From contig NZ_WFKL01000001.1 of the NCBI RefSeq assembly GCF_009208105.1, forward strand, positions 1,798,001 to 1,862,000: DNA of 64,000 nucleotides, written 5' to 3'. The notes beneath the pieces are model-generated. The model searched no databases. It was given only the letters and a program-made list of their open reading frames with translations, and was not told the DNA's origin. The stretch comes from Rouxiella sp. S1S-2. GTDB lineage: Bacteria; Pseudomonadota; Gammaproteobacteria; Enterobacterales; Enterobacteriaceae. Of this stretch, positions 1 to 7,332 are shown in pieces; the stretch's first letter is position 1, and each line of letters starts with the position of its first letter. The translations under genes and the position numbers were made by a program.

Positions 1-1
1 G

Positions 2-226
2 GACCACATCGTTCAAGCCAGCTCACGCGAAGGTGATGTTGTGGCCGACTTTTTCATGGGATCGGGAGCAACGATAAAGGCTGCCATTAAGCACCGACGA
101 AATTTTATTGGGGTCGAACTGGAGGCCGAGCGGTTCCAGCAAACACAGACTGAAATTCTTGAGGCCCATAGCGGGCCTTTTTCTTTTATGCGTTTCCAGC
201 AAGATGGCGACAGGCGGAGATCATGA
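2..226 (+). CDS. DNA methyltransferase, C-terminal fragment (gene begins before the window)
   Basis: Only the last 74 codons are present, because the gene starts left of the window. The segment carries the motif DFFMGSGAT, the F-x-G-x-G S-adenosylmethionine-binding signature that lies near the C-terminus in beta-class N6-adenine/N4-cytosine methylases, followed by the usual IGVELEAERF strand. The stop overlaps the start of the holin gene (ATGA). Phage late regions often carry such orphan methylases, which modify phage DNA against host restriction. The target base and sequence cannot be read from the fragment. Confidence 0.85.
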   Translation, partial: DHIVQASSREGDVVADFFMGSGATIKAAIKHRRNFIGVELEAERFQQTQTEILEAHSGPFSFMRFQQDGDRRRS

Positions 227-570
227 AAATGCAAAATAGCCCTTATACGTGGTCAGGATGGGTTGAATTATTCCAATCGTGGTGGCGGGGTGATGTGCCT
301 ATAGGTGGTGTGCTTTTATCCGTGGTCATGGCAGTACTGCGGGTGGCCTACACTGGAGGCGGATGGAAAAAAACATTTCTTGAAGGACTAATCTGCGGAG
401 GTCTGACCCTCACAGCAGTCTCTGCTCTCGATTATTTTTCACTGCACAAAGATTTGACTCCAGCTGTGGGCGGGTTGATTGGATTCATGGGGGTCGAGCA
501 AATCCGACGTTTGGCATTTCGTTTTGTCGGCAACCGATTAGATGGTGGGCATCGTAATGAAAATAAGTAG
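223..570 (+). CDS. phage holin, lambda-family type
   Basis: This is a 115-residue small membrane protein. It has hydrophobic segments at about residues 25-45 (GGVLLSVVMAVLRVAY) and 50-72 (GLICGGLTLTAVSAL), a third around 80-95, and a charged C-terminus. The pattern fits the lambda-family holin-3 group. Holins make holes in the inner membrane at a programmed time and release the endolysin. It starts at the overlapping ATGA of the methylase, with GGAG upstream, and is followed directly by the endolysin gene, as expected in a lysis cassette. Confidence 0.85.
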   Translation: MKMQNSPYTWSGWVELFQSWWRGDVPIGGVLLSVVMAVLRVAYTGGGWKKTFLEGLICGGLTLTAVSALDYFSLHKDLTPAVGGLIGFMGVEQIRRLAFRFVGNRLDGGHRNENK

Positions 571-982
571 CCAAGGGATCGGTTTGATTAAGCAGTTCGA
601 AGGCCTAAGGCTCTCGGCATATCGATGCAGCGCGGGGGTGTTAACGATTGGCTATGGCCACACATCTAATGTGCAGTCGGGACAAGTAATAACCAAAGCT
701 CAAGCCGAGTTGTTTTTAACAGATGATTTAGTAGTGGTAGAGCGGGCGGTTGGAAGACTCGTAAGTGTCTCATTAACCCAGAACCAATATGACGCAATAT
801 CATCGTTTGTCTTTAATCTCGGTTGTCGAAAATTCTCTCGTTCAACGCTCCTCAAGAAATTAAGCATAGCTGATTTTGACGGTGCTGCTAATCAGTTCGG
901 GCGCTGGGTGAGGGCAAAGGGAAAAGTGAGCGGCGGTTTGGTAGCACGTCGTAAAATTGAGGCGGAGTTGTTCCTGTTATGA
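557..982 (+). CDS. endolysin, T4/P1-type lysozyme (muramidase, GH24)
   Basis: The protein has 141 residues and cleaves the glycan backbone of peptidoglycan during lysis. Counting from the ATG at 557, the catalytic triad reads E15-x8-C24-x5-T30 within FEGLRLSAY and GVLTIGYGHT. Cys in place of the T4 Asp is also found in P1 Lyz, so the enzyme is probably active. There is no signal peptide or SAR segment, so export should depend on the upstream holin. An upstream in-frame ATG exists at 542, but the 557 start fits the family N-terminus better. The last codon overlaps the Rz start by 4 nt. Confidence 0.92.
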   Translation: MKISSQGIGLIKQFEGLRLSAYRCSAGVLTIGYGHTSNVQSGQVITKAQAELFLTDDLVVVERAVGRLVSVSLTQNQYDAISSFVFNLGCRKFSRSTLLKKLSIADFDGAANQFGRWVRAKGKVSGGLVARRKIEAELFLL

Positions 983-1503
983 AAACGATAATGATAGCTG
1001 CGGCGCTGGCGTTCGTTGCTGGTGGATGCTGGTGGGCAGAGAATTTGCACTGGACTAAAGAAGTATTCCGTTTGCAGAAGAATCATAGTGTTCAACTCAA
1101 GGCTATAAGTGATAGGGCATTGATAGATATCAGTGTTGTTTTAGAACGGACACAATTGGCGCAACGGCTAGCCGCTGAGCTTGATAAAAAATATACCAAG
1201 GAGCTGGCCGATGCGCTGGTCAAAAATGAAAAGCTCAAGGCTGATGTTACTAATGGTTCTCGGCGGGGGCTGTTCGCCCGCGCCAATCTTGCCACCTGTC
1301 AGCTTGCAAAAGATCGAGCCTCCGCAACCGGCAGCGTGGGCGATGCAGACCAAGTCGAACTCTCTGCAGCTGCTGGACGCACTGTTCTCGCTATCCGGGA
1401 AGGGATAGTGAAGGACCAAGCGAAATTGGAGTATTTACAGCGGTATCTGGAAATGGTCGCTACAAAAAATAGATTAAAAATACCGGCAAATACGCCAGTA
1501 TGA
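979..1503 (+). CDS. i-spanin, Rz-like inner-membrane lysis protein
   Basis: The protein has 174 residues. The N-terminus is a single membrane anchor (residues 3-22, IMIAAALAFVAGGCWW), followed by a long periplasmic helical domain rich in Lys, Glu and Leu. That is the layout of Rz-type i-spanins, which pair with an outer-membrane Rz1 lipoprotein to fuse the inner and outer membranes at the last step of lysis. The gene overlaps the endolysin by 4 nt and contains a nested out-of-frame lipoprotein gene (1226-1408), the classical Rz/Rz1 arrangement. The primary sequence is divergent from lambda Rz. Confidence 0.85.
   Translation: MKTIMIAAALAFVAGGCWWAENLHWTKEVFRLQKNHSVQLKAISDRALIDISVVLERTQLAQRLAAELDKKYTKELADALVKNEKLKADVTNGSRRGLFARANLATCQLAKDRASATGSVGDADQVELSAAAGRTVLAIREGIVKDQAKLEYLQRYLEMVATKNRLKIPANTPV
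1226..1408 (+). CDS. o-spanin, Rz1-like outer-membrane lipoprotein nested inside Rz
   Basis: A 60-residue product is read in the +1 frame inside the Rz gene from the ATG at 1226. It has a short basic N-terminus, a hydrophobic stretch (LMLLMVLGGGC) ending in the lipidated Cys, and then a Pro-rich stretch (SPAPILPPV, EPPQPAA). This is the hallmark of Rz1 o-spanins. An upstream in-frame ATG (1181) would place a long charged leader before the signal, so 1226 is preferred. It should partner the product of 979-1503. Confidence 0.85.
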   Translation: MKSSRLMLLMVLGGGCSPAPILPPVSLQKIEPPQPAAWAMQTKSNSLQLLDALFSLSGKG

Positions 1504-1511
1504 ATTTATAA

Positions 1512-2489
1512 TTATTGCCAAATTGGAGCAGTAGATGAATCATAAAATTCTATAACAATATTACGAGAGCTTAAAAATGCATTTGCATTAGCAATCGAGC
1601 GTAAGTTTGAGTGGGAATTCTCATCACCATAAATGCCAACAAAAATTTTCTCAACGTTACTTTCCTTAATTTTATCGAAAATATGCCTGTCATTTTCATC
1701 AATAGAGTGGCCATGGATAAAAAGATTACCGCTAAGCTTTTTTAAAGACAAATAACATGAATTTAAATAAGGGTTATGTTTTATTCGTTCGAGCTTTTTG
1801 TCAGCAGTTGGTTCTGAAACGAACAAAGGGAAGTTACCATTATTAAGATTTGTTCTTACTTGTTCAGAGATACTCTCATTTAAGTTACCATTGAAAGCTA
1901 TTTTATGAATAGATGTTCCGGTATCGTACAAATGAAGACCACCATGTAAAAAGAAGATGCTCTGTTCTTCACGAGCGATCCAAGTTGTACCCATAAAGCC
2001 ATCAGAATGGTTGTATCCTAATGGGTGTACTTCTGATTTGTTGATAATCCAATAAAGAAGAAGATCATAGTTTAAGGTAAATACTTTATCAAATTGTGAA
2101 ATAAAAGGCTTTGCTATAGAATATTGAGGGATAGATACTCTGCTAGATCTCGCTGGATGAGTATCTGAAATTACGTTAATTAACGAGTTTTTCAATTGAT
2201 TTTTATCTTGCTCAAACTCATCAACAAGGTTTAATTGAGGTCTGTAAATTTCACAAATACGTTTAGCGGAATCTAACGATAGCATTATTTTTTCAAAATC
2301 AAAAGTATCAAAAATACTGAAAATATGACGAATTGCAACATCACGTGGACCGAAGTTTGCTGAAGCTAACAGGTTTTTATAATTAAAAATAGCCGCATCC
2401 CACGATTGGGAAAAACCATTACCTAACAAGATTGATGGAACTGCACCCTCTAGTGAATCAATTTTTTGATCGAAACTTTCAAATGGCAT
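1512..2489 (-). CDS. DUF4917 family protein, SIR2-like; candidate phage-defence moron
   Basis: The protein has 325 residues. Three blocks match the SIR2-like nucleotide-binding fold as seen in DUF4917 proteins: ILLGNGFSQSWD near residue 20, VFTLNYDLLLYW near 135-146 and FFLHGGLHLYD near 180. A late LFIHGHSIDENDRHI block follows near 260. SIR2-like domains in bacteria often degrade NAD+ in abortive infection, but the catalytic role of this family is not established here. The gene is AT-rich, runs against all its neighbours and has its own promoter. It sits between the lysis cassette and the terminase genes, a common site for accessory lysogenic-conversion genes. No partner gene is adjacent. 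Confidence 0.85.
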   Translation of the reverse strand: MPFESFDQKIDSLEGAVPSILLGNGFSQSWDAAIFNYKNLLASANFGPRDVAIRHIFSIFDTFDFEKIMLSLDSAKRICEIYRPQLNLVDEFEQDKNQLKNSLINVISDTHPARSSRVSIPQYSIAKPFISQFDKVFTLNYDLLLYWIINKSEVHPLGYNHSDGFMGTTWIAREEQSIFFLHGGLHLYDTGTSIHKIAFNGNLNESISEQVRTNLNNGNFPLFVSEPTADKKLERIKHNPYLNSCYLSLKKLSGNLFIHGHSIDENDRHIFDKIKESNVEKIFVGIYGDENSHSNLRSIANANAFLSSRNIVIEFYDSSTAPIWQ

Positions 2490-2529
2490 TTTTATTCCTT
2501 AATCGGTTATATGGGAAGATTCTATTTAA

Positions 2530-2557
2530 ATAGTATATCTAAAATTTGATAAAACAA
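2530..2557 (-). promoter_or_regulatory. putative sigma-70 promoter of the DUF4917 gene
   Basis: On the minus strand, TTGTTT (2557-2552) and TACTAT (2535-2530) are separated by 16 nt. They lie about 40 nt upstream of the DUF4917 start, which has an AAGGAA ribosome-binding site. The gene therefore appears able to be expressed in the lysogen independently of the phage late transcript, as expected of a moron. Confidence 0.5.
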
Positions 2558-2578
2558 GACCTATAAAATAATTTCATC

Positions 2579-2955
2579 ATGATTGGTTTTTTCATTAATT
2601 CATTCCCAAGCCCCTATATATCGCAGGGGCTTCATAATGCGCAAGCAAAGCCGCTCAGCTTCCCCTGCCTGCTCACTCTGAGCTTGGTCGCTGGTGGCTT
2701 TTTTTATTCCCGCAAAACCTGCCGATTTCCACGGGTCCTCCCTGACATTTCAATTACCGAGAGGGGGAAACATCGCGGAAAGCGGCTGGTTTTTGAGTTT
2801 TTATCGCGACAGCAGCAGGTCCCGCAACCGGCTGTAAGCATTGAGGAATTTCTATTTTAACCTGTCGATTTATTGCTGCGGCCGACATCTCTCCCACCTC
2901 TACCATCATGATTTAATGAACAAATCTTGCAAATCACCTGTCAGCGTGAGGCGCT
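2579..2955. other. gene-free stretch before terminase; probable cos/packaging region
   Basis: No convincing gene is present. An open frame at 2579-2860 lacks a ribosome-binding site and has a low-complexity, non-protein-like composition. The stretch lies just upstream of a Nu1-like small terminase, where lambda-type phages carry cosN and the cosB terminase-binding repeats, and it contains GC-rich palindromic pieces. The exact cohesive-end cut cannot be assigned by eye. Confidence 0.4.
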
Positions 2956-3462
2956 ATGTCAACGATAAGCAATCTGGGGGATGCCTATCACTGGAGTGTG
3001 GCGAAGATTGCTGAAGCATTTGGATTAAACCGCAGCACGGTGAAAAAGCGTTTGCTGGATGCCAACACAACCATCGCCGCCACGGTGCGCGGCAATCCTG
3101 TTTACGCCCTGAAAGATATCGGCCCGATTTTGTTCGCCGCCGACGCGCCCGCCGGTCCTGAACGTCAGCACGACCCCTCGACGATGTCGCCCAAAGATCG
3201 CAAAGACTGGTTCCAGTCGGAAAATGAAAGGGTGAAGCTTGAAGCCTCGCTCAAGCAGCTGGTTCCTGCGTCGGACGTGCATCGTGAGATGGCGCTAATC
3301 CTGAAATCTGTTTCTCAGGTTCTCGACACCTGGCCCGACAAGCTTGAACGCGACCGGGGTTGGCTACCTGACCAAATAGCTGAAGCGCAGCGGGCTATCG
3401 ACGAGATCCGTGAGGTGATGGCGGCTGAAATCCTCACCGCCGAGGACGTAGACGATGAGTAA
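2956..3462 (+). CDS. phage terminase small subunit (Nu1-like, DUF1441 type)
   Basis: The protein has 168 residues. The N-terminus contains a helix-turn-helix (about residues 12-35, WSVAKIAEAFGLNRSTVKKR) of the kind used by Nu1 to bind cos DNA. It is followed by a linker and a helical C-terminal half (ERVKLEASLKQLVP onward) suited to oligomerisation and contact with the large subunit. The gene overlaps the large terminase by 8 nt. It should recognise the phage packaging site and recruit the motor. Confidence 0.88.
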   Translation: MSTISNLGDAYHWSVAKIAEAFGLNRSTVKKRLLDANTTIAATVRGNPVYALKDIGPILFAADAPAGPERQHDPSTMSPKDRKDWFQSENERVKLEASLKQLVPASDVHREMALILKSVSQVLDTWPDKLERDRGWLPDQIAEAQRAIDEIREVMAAEILTAEDVDDE

Positions 3463-5590
3463 TGACCCTTACGCCTCAGCAAGCGCGATTCGTCGGGACG
3501 TCTCCGCCTTGCTCAAAGCTCCGCGCCGCATGCCGGTGGCCGATGCAGTCTCAAAATTTATGCGCGTGCCCGACGGCGGCGGCAGTTCTTCACCATGGGA
3601 CGCCGCCTTAACGCCGTACATCATTGAACCGATGAACTGTCTGGCATCGCGCAGTTTTGATACGGTGGTATTCGTCGGTCCGGCGCGGACGGGCAAAACG
3701 ATTGGGCTGATCGACGGCTGGATCGTTTACACCATCGTCTGCGACCCGTCAGATTTTCTGCTGATCCAGATGACTGAAGAGAAAGCCCGCGAGCACTCAA
3801 AGAAGCGTCTGGACCGCACTTTCCGCGTCAGTAAAGCCGTTAAAAAGCGCCTGAGCCCGCGCACCAATGACAACAACGTTCACGATAAGACATTCCGTGC
3901 CGGTAACTATTTAAAAATCGGATGGCCGTCGATCAACATCATGTCGTCGTCGGATTACAAGTTTGTGGCGCTGACCGACTACGACCGCTGGCCAGATGAC
4001 GTCGACGGAGAGGGCGATGGCTACACCATTGCCTCAAAGCGAAACACCACCTTTATGTCATCCGGAATGACTCTGGTCGAAAGTTCTCCCGGACGCGAAA
4101 TCGTCGACGGTAAATGGCGGCGAAAATCACTCCATGAAGCTCCGCCGACCACTGGTATTTTGTCGCTGTATAACCTCGGCGATCGTCGGCGCTGGTACTG
4201 GCCTTGCCCGCAATGCAGCGAGTATTTCCAGCCGGAGATGGCTGCAATGACTGGCTACCGCGATATTGCTGACCCAGTAAAGGCCAGTGAGGCGGCAATG
4301 GTTGAGTGCCCACACTGTCACCTGCAGATCAAACCAAAGGAAAAGCGTCAGCTCAATCAGCAGGGCGTCTGGCTACGCGAGGGCGAGACTATCGATAAAC
4401 AAGGGCGGCGAGGCGGCGAGCCACGCCATTCCCGTATCGCCTCTTTCTGGATGGAAGGTCCCGCAGCGGCCTACCAGACGTGGGCGCAGATGGTTTACAA
4501 ATTGCTCTGTGCCGAGCAGGTTTTTGAGACCACCGGCAGCGAGCAAACCTTGCGCGCGATCATCAACACCGACTGGGGTCGGCCCTATTTGCCGAAGGCC
4601 GCCGGTGAGCAGCGCCGCAGTGATGAACTGATGGCGCGCGCCAAGGATTACGGCAAACGACTGGTGCCAGTCGAAGTGCGGTTTCTTATGGCCGCCGTCG
4701 ATGTGCAGGCCGGCAAGAATCGCCGGTTCGTGGTGCAAATTATCGGTTACGGCGAACAGGGGGAGCGCTGGCTGATTGACCGCTACAACATCAAGCAGTC
4801 CTTACGTTGTGACGATGCCGGCGAGTCTTTACCCATTCACCCTGGCGCATTTGCAGAAGACTGGGACCTGCTGATATCTGATGTTTTAAACAAATCCTAC
4901 CGGTTGGCTGATGATGATGAAAAACGCATGCCGGTGCTGGCGATGGCCGTCGACACCGGCGGTGAAGATGGTGTGACCGATAACGCCTATAAATTTTGGC
5001 GTCGATGTCGCAAAAACGGTTGCCATAAACGGGTCTATTTAGTGAAAGGCGACAGCAACCGCCGTCAAAAATCCGTCACCAAAACCTATCCCGACAACTC
5101 TGAGCGTAGCGACCGGCGGGCAGATGCACGCGGCGATGTGCCGGTGTATTTACTACAAACCGACATATTCAAAGACCAGCTTAAAAATTCACTGGATCGC
5201 GACGTCCCTGGCACAGGATTTATTCATTTCCCCGCGTGGATAGGCGAGTGGTTTTATGACGAGCTGACCTATGAAGAACGCGGCCTTGACGGCAAATGGA
5301 GTAAGCCGGGCAAAGGTGCTAATGAAGCGATGGATCTTTTCTGCTACGTCCACGCTATCGCCTTTCTGCGTGGCTATGAGCGAATTAAATGGGAAAAGCC
5401 GCCTGCCTGGGCCGAGATCCAGAGTCTTAACCCCAACGTATTTACCGAAAACGCATCCGGAGATCCGCACATCGTGACAACCCAAAATAGAAAACAATCG
5501 TCTGACCCCGCACCAGCCAAACAAGCCAGCAGTGGCGCATCCGGTTGGTTAACTGGCGGCAGTGGCGGCGGACAAGGCTGGCTTTCATGA
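3455..5590 (+). CDS. phage terminase large subunit (lambda GpA family)
   Basis: The protein has 711 residues, close to GpA-family size. A deviant Walker A motif, VGPARTGKT, lies at about residues 74-82. Downstream are the conserved LTDYDRWPDDVDGEGD block, a zinc-finger-like CPQCSEYF and CPHCHLQ pair, and a C-terminal nuclease region with AAVDVQAGKNRR and AVDTGGEDG. It is the ATP-driven motor and cos nuclease that packages DNA into proheads. The C-terminal tail is Gly/Ser-rich. The stop overlaps the gpW start. Confidence 0.95.
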   Translation: MSNDPYASASAIRRDVSALLKAPRRMPVADAVSKFMRVPDGGGSSSPWDAALTPYIIEPMNCLASRSFDTVVFVGPARTGKTIGLIDGWIVYTIVCDPSDFLLIQMTEEKAREHSKKRLDRTFRVSKAVKKRLSPRTNDNNVHDKTFRAGNYLKIGWPSINIMSSSDYKFVALTDYDRWPDDVDGEGDGYTIASKRNTTFMSSGMTLVESSPGREIVDGKWRRKSLHEAPPTTGILSLYNLGDRRRWYWPCPQCSEYFQPEMAAMTGYRDIADPVKASEAAMVECPHCHLQIKPKEKRQLNQQGVWLREGETIDKQGRRGGEPRHSRIASFWMEGPAAAYQTWAQMVYKLLCAEQVFETTGSEQTLRAIINTDWGRPYLPKAAGEQRRSDELMARAKDYGKRLVPVEVRFLMAAVDVQAGKNRRFVVQIIGYGEQGERWLIDRYNIKQSLRCDDAGESLPIHPGAFAEDWDLLISDVLNKSYRLADDDEKRMPVLAMAVDTGGEDGVTDNAYKFWRRCRKNGCHKRVYLVKGDSNRRQKSVTKTYPDNSERSDRRADARGDVPVYLLQTDIFKDQLKNSLDRDVPGTGFIHFPAWIGEWFYDELTYEERGLDGKWSKPGKGANEAMDLFCYVHAIAFLRGYERIKWEKPPAWAEIQSLNPNVFTENASGDPHIVTTQNRKQSSDPAPAKQASSGASGWLTGGSGGGQGWLS

Positions 5591-5802
5591 CCGTTACCGA
5601 AGTCAAAACCATGCTCGATTGCGTGCGGCAGGCCTATCAGGATTCACTGGACGGCAAAGCGGTTTCCTTCACCGGCCTCAACGGCCGCGCGGTCACCCAT
5701 CATGACCCGGTTGCCATGCGCAAGGAGCTGGAGTATTGGGAAACGCGCTATCAGCGGGCGATTAAACCTAGCGACACACATAAGCTGGCCCGATTTACAT
5801 AA
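5587..5802 (+). CDS. phage head-tail joining protein gpW
   Basis: The protein has 71 residues and starts at the ATG overlapping the terminase stop (ATGA). Its size and position between the large terminase and the portal match lambda gpW. The repeated gpW features are present: a short helical N-terminus, SFTGLNGRAVTHHDP, then an ELEYWETRYQRA helix. gpW plugs the portal after packaging and prepares the head for the connector proteins. Confidence 0.88.
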   Translation: MTVTEVKTMLDCVRQAYQDSLDGKAVSFTGLNGRAVTHHDPVAMRKELEYWETRYQRAIKPSDTHKLARFT

Positions 5803-5808
5803 GGCGAA

Positions 5809-7332
5809 ATGATGAACCTGTTAGAAAAGGGTATTGCGCTGTTCTCGCCTGGCTGGGCCTCGACGCGCGCCAAGCATCGCAATCTGGTGAACGCCTATGA
5901 AGCCGCCAGCCCATCGCGCCTGCACAAAGCCAAAAAAGAGACACAGTCAGCCGATAACGCGGTGTTTGCAGGCGGTGTGTCACTGCGCGAACAGGCGCGC
6001 TGGTTGGATGAAAACCACGACATCGTGATCGGCATTCTCGACAAGCTCGAGGAGCGAGTGGTCGGCGCGCGAGGTATTCAAATTGAGCCGCAGCCGTTGA
6101 CCTTTGACGGCAAGTTACATGAAGCATTCGCCTCGACGCTCTCTACGTGGTGGTCTGAGTGGTCAATAAGGCCAGAAGTTACCGGTCAATACACCCGTGC
6201 CGAGATGGAGCGAATGTTGCTACGTTCGGCATTACGCGACGGTGAAGTGTTTGAGCAACTGGTGCGCGGTCCTGTTGCCGGTCTCAATCATGCCACTAAA
6301 ATTCAACTCTCTATCGAAATGCTCGAAGCCGATTTTGTGCCGTTTACCGAAAGCCTCAGTGAGTCGACGCAGGTCCAGCAGGGCATTGAAATCAACAGCT
6401 GGGGCAGGCCCGTGGCCTATAGCGTTTACAAATATCATCCCGCCAGCACCGTGCGCATGACCTCCGGCGCCAAACGGGTACGGGCGGAGAACATGCTGCA
6501 TCTGGCGATGCGAAAACGTCTGCATCAGAAGCGCGGTGTCAGCTTGTTGCACGGCGTGATCACCCGACTGGCCGACATTAAAGATTATGAAGAATCCGAG
6601 CGCGTCGCCGCCCGTATTGCTGCTGCGCTGGGGTTTTATATCAAACGTGGCGATGCCGCGAGTTGGGAGCAGGGCGACGAGCAGGATGAAGAAACCAAAA
6701 ATCGGCTATTCGATATCTCACCCGGAATGATTTTTGACGGCCTAAAGCCCGGTGAAGATTTAGGCATGGTCGAATCCAATCGACCGAACGTACATCTCTA
6801 TGAGTTTCGCAACAGCCAACTTCGTGCCGTCGCCGGGGGCACACGCAGCAGTTATTCCAGCATTGCCCGCGACTACAACGGCACTTATTCCTCTCAGCGA
6901 CAGGAGCTGGTGGAGGGGTTTGAAGGTTACAACGTGCTGCAAAACTGGTTTGTGGGCCAGCACAGCCGACCGATTTATCGCAGTTGGATAGATATGTTCA
7001 AACTCTCAGGCATTCCCATTCCAGACGACGTTGACCCCGCCTCGCTTTATAACGCGATTTATCTTGGCCCGGTAATGCCCTGGATTGATCCGGTGAAAGA
7101 GGCGCTGGCGTGGAAGGCGATTGTGCGCGGCGGAGCCGGTACCGAATCTGAATGGATACGTGCCCGTGGCCAGTCGACGCAGGAAGTCAGGCGACAGCGC
7201 CTGCGTGAAATTGAATATAACCGCGAGCAAGGTCTGATTTTTGACTCTGATGCAGCCAACGACTCAGGAGCAAAAAGTAATGAGCTATCCGACGATGACG
7301 ACGAACCACCGAAGAAAAACAAGCCTGATTAA
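5809..7332 (+). CDS. phage portal protein, lambda family
   Basis: The protein has 507 residues. It contains lambda-family portal landmarks: an N-terminal region with GVSLREQARWLDENHD and ILDKLEERVVGARG, a central GRPVAYSVYKYHP, and YSSIARDYNGTYSSQR near residue 350. It forms the dodecameric ring through which DNA enters and leaves the capsid. Two ATGs are adjacent (5809 and 5812) and either may serve. The 3' end overlaps the start of the protease-capsid gene by about 50 nt. Confidence 0.94.
   Translation: MMNLLEKGIALFSPGWASTRAKHRNLVNAYEAASPSRLHKAKKETQSADNAVFAGGVSLREQARWLDENHDIVIGILDKLEERVVGARGIQIEPQPLTFDGKLHEAFASTLSTWWSEWSIRPEVTGQYTRAEMERMLLRSALRDGEVFEQLVRGPVAGLNHATKIQLSIEMLEADFVPFTESLSESTQVQQGIEINSWGRPVAYSVYKYHPASTVRMTSGAKRVRAENMLHLAMRKRLHQKRGVSLLHGVITRLADIKDYEESERVAARIAAALGFYIKRGDAASWEQGDEQDEETKNRLFDISPGMIFDGLKPGEDLGMVESNRPNVHLYEFRNSQLRAVAGGTRSSYSSIARDYNGTYSSQRQELVEGFEGYNVLQNWFVGQHSRPIYRSWIDMFKLSGIPIPDDVDPASLYNAIYLGPVMPWIDPVKEALAWKAIVRGGAGTESEWIRARGQSTQEVRRQRLREIEYNREQGLIFDSDAANDSGAKSNELSDDDDEPPKKNKPD

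Noticed and set aside
2579..2860. 93-codon open frame before the terminase
   Set aside because: No ribosome-binding site, unlikely composition, and position in the expected cos region.
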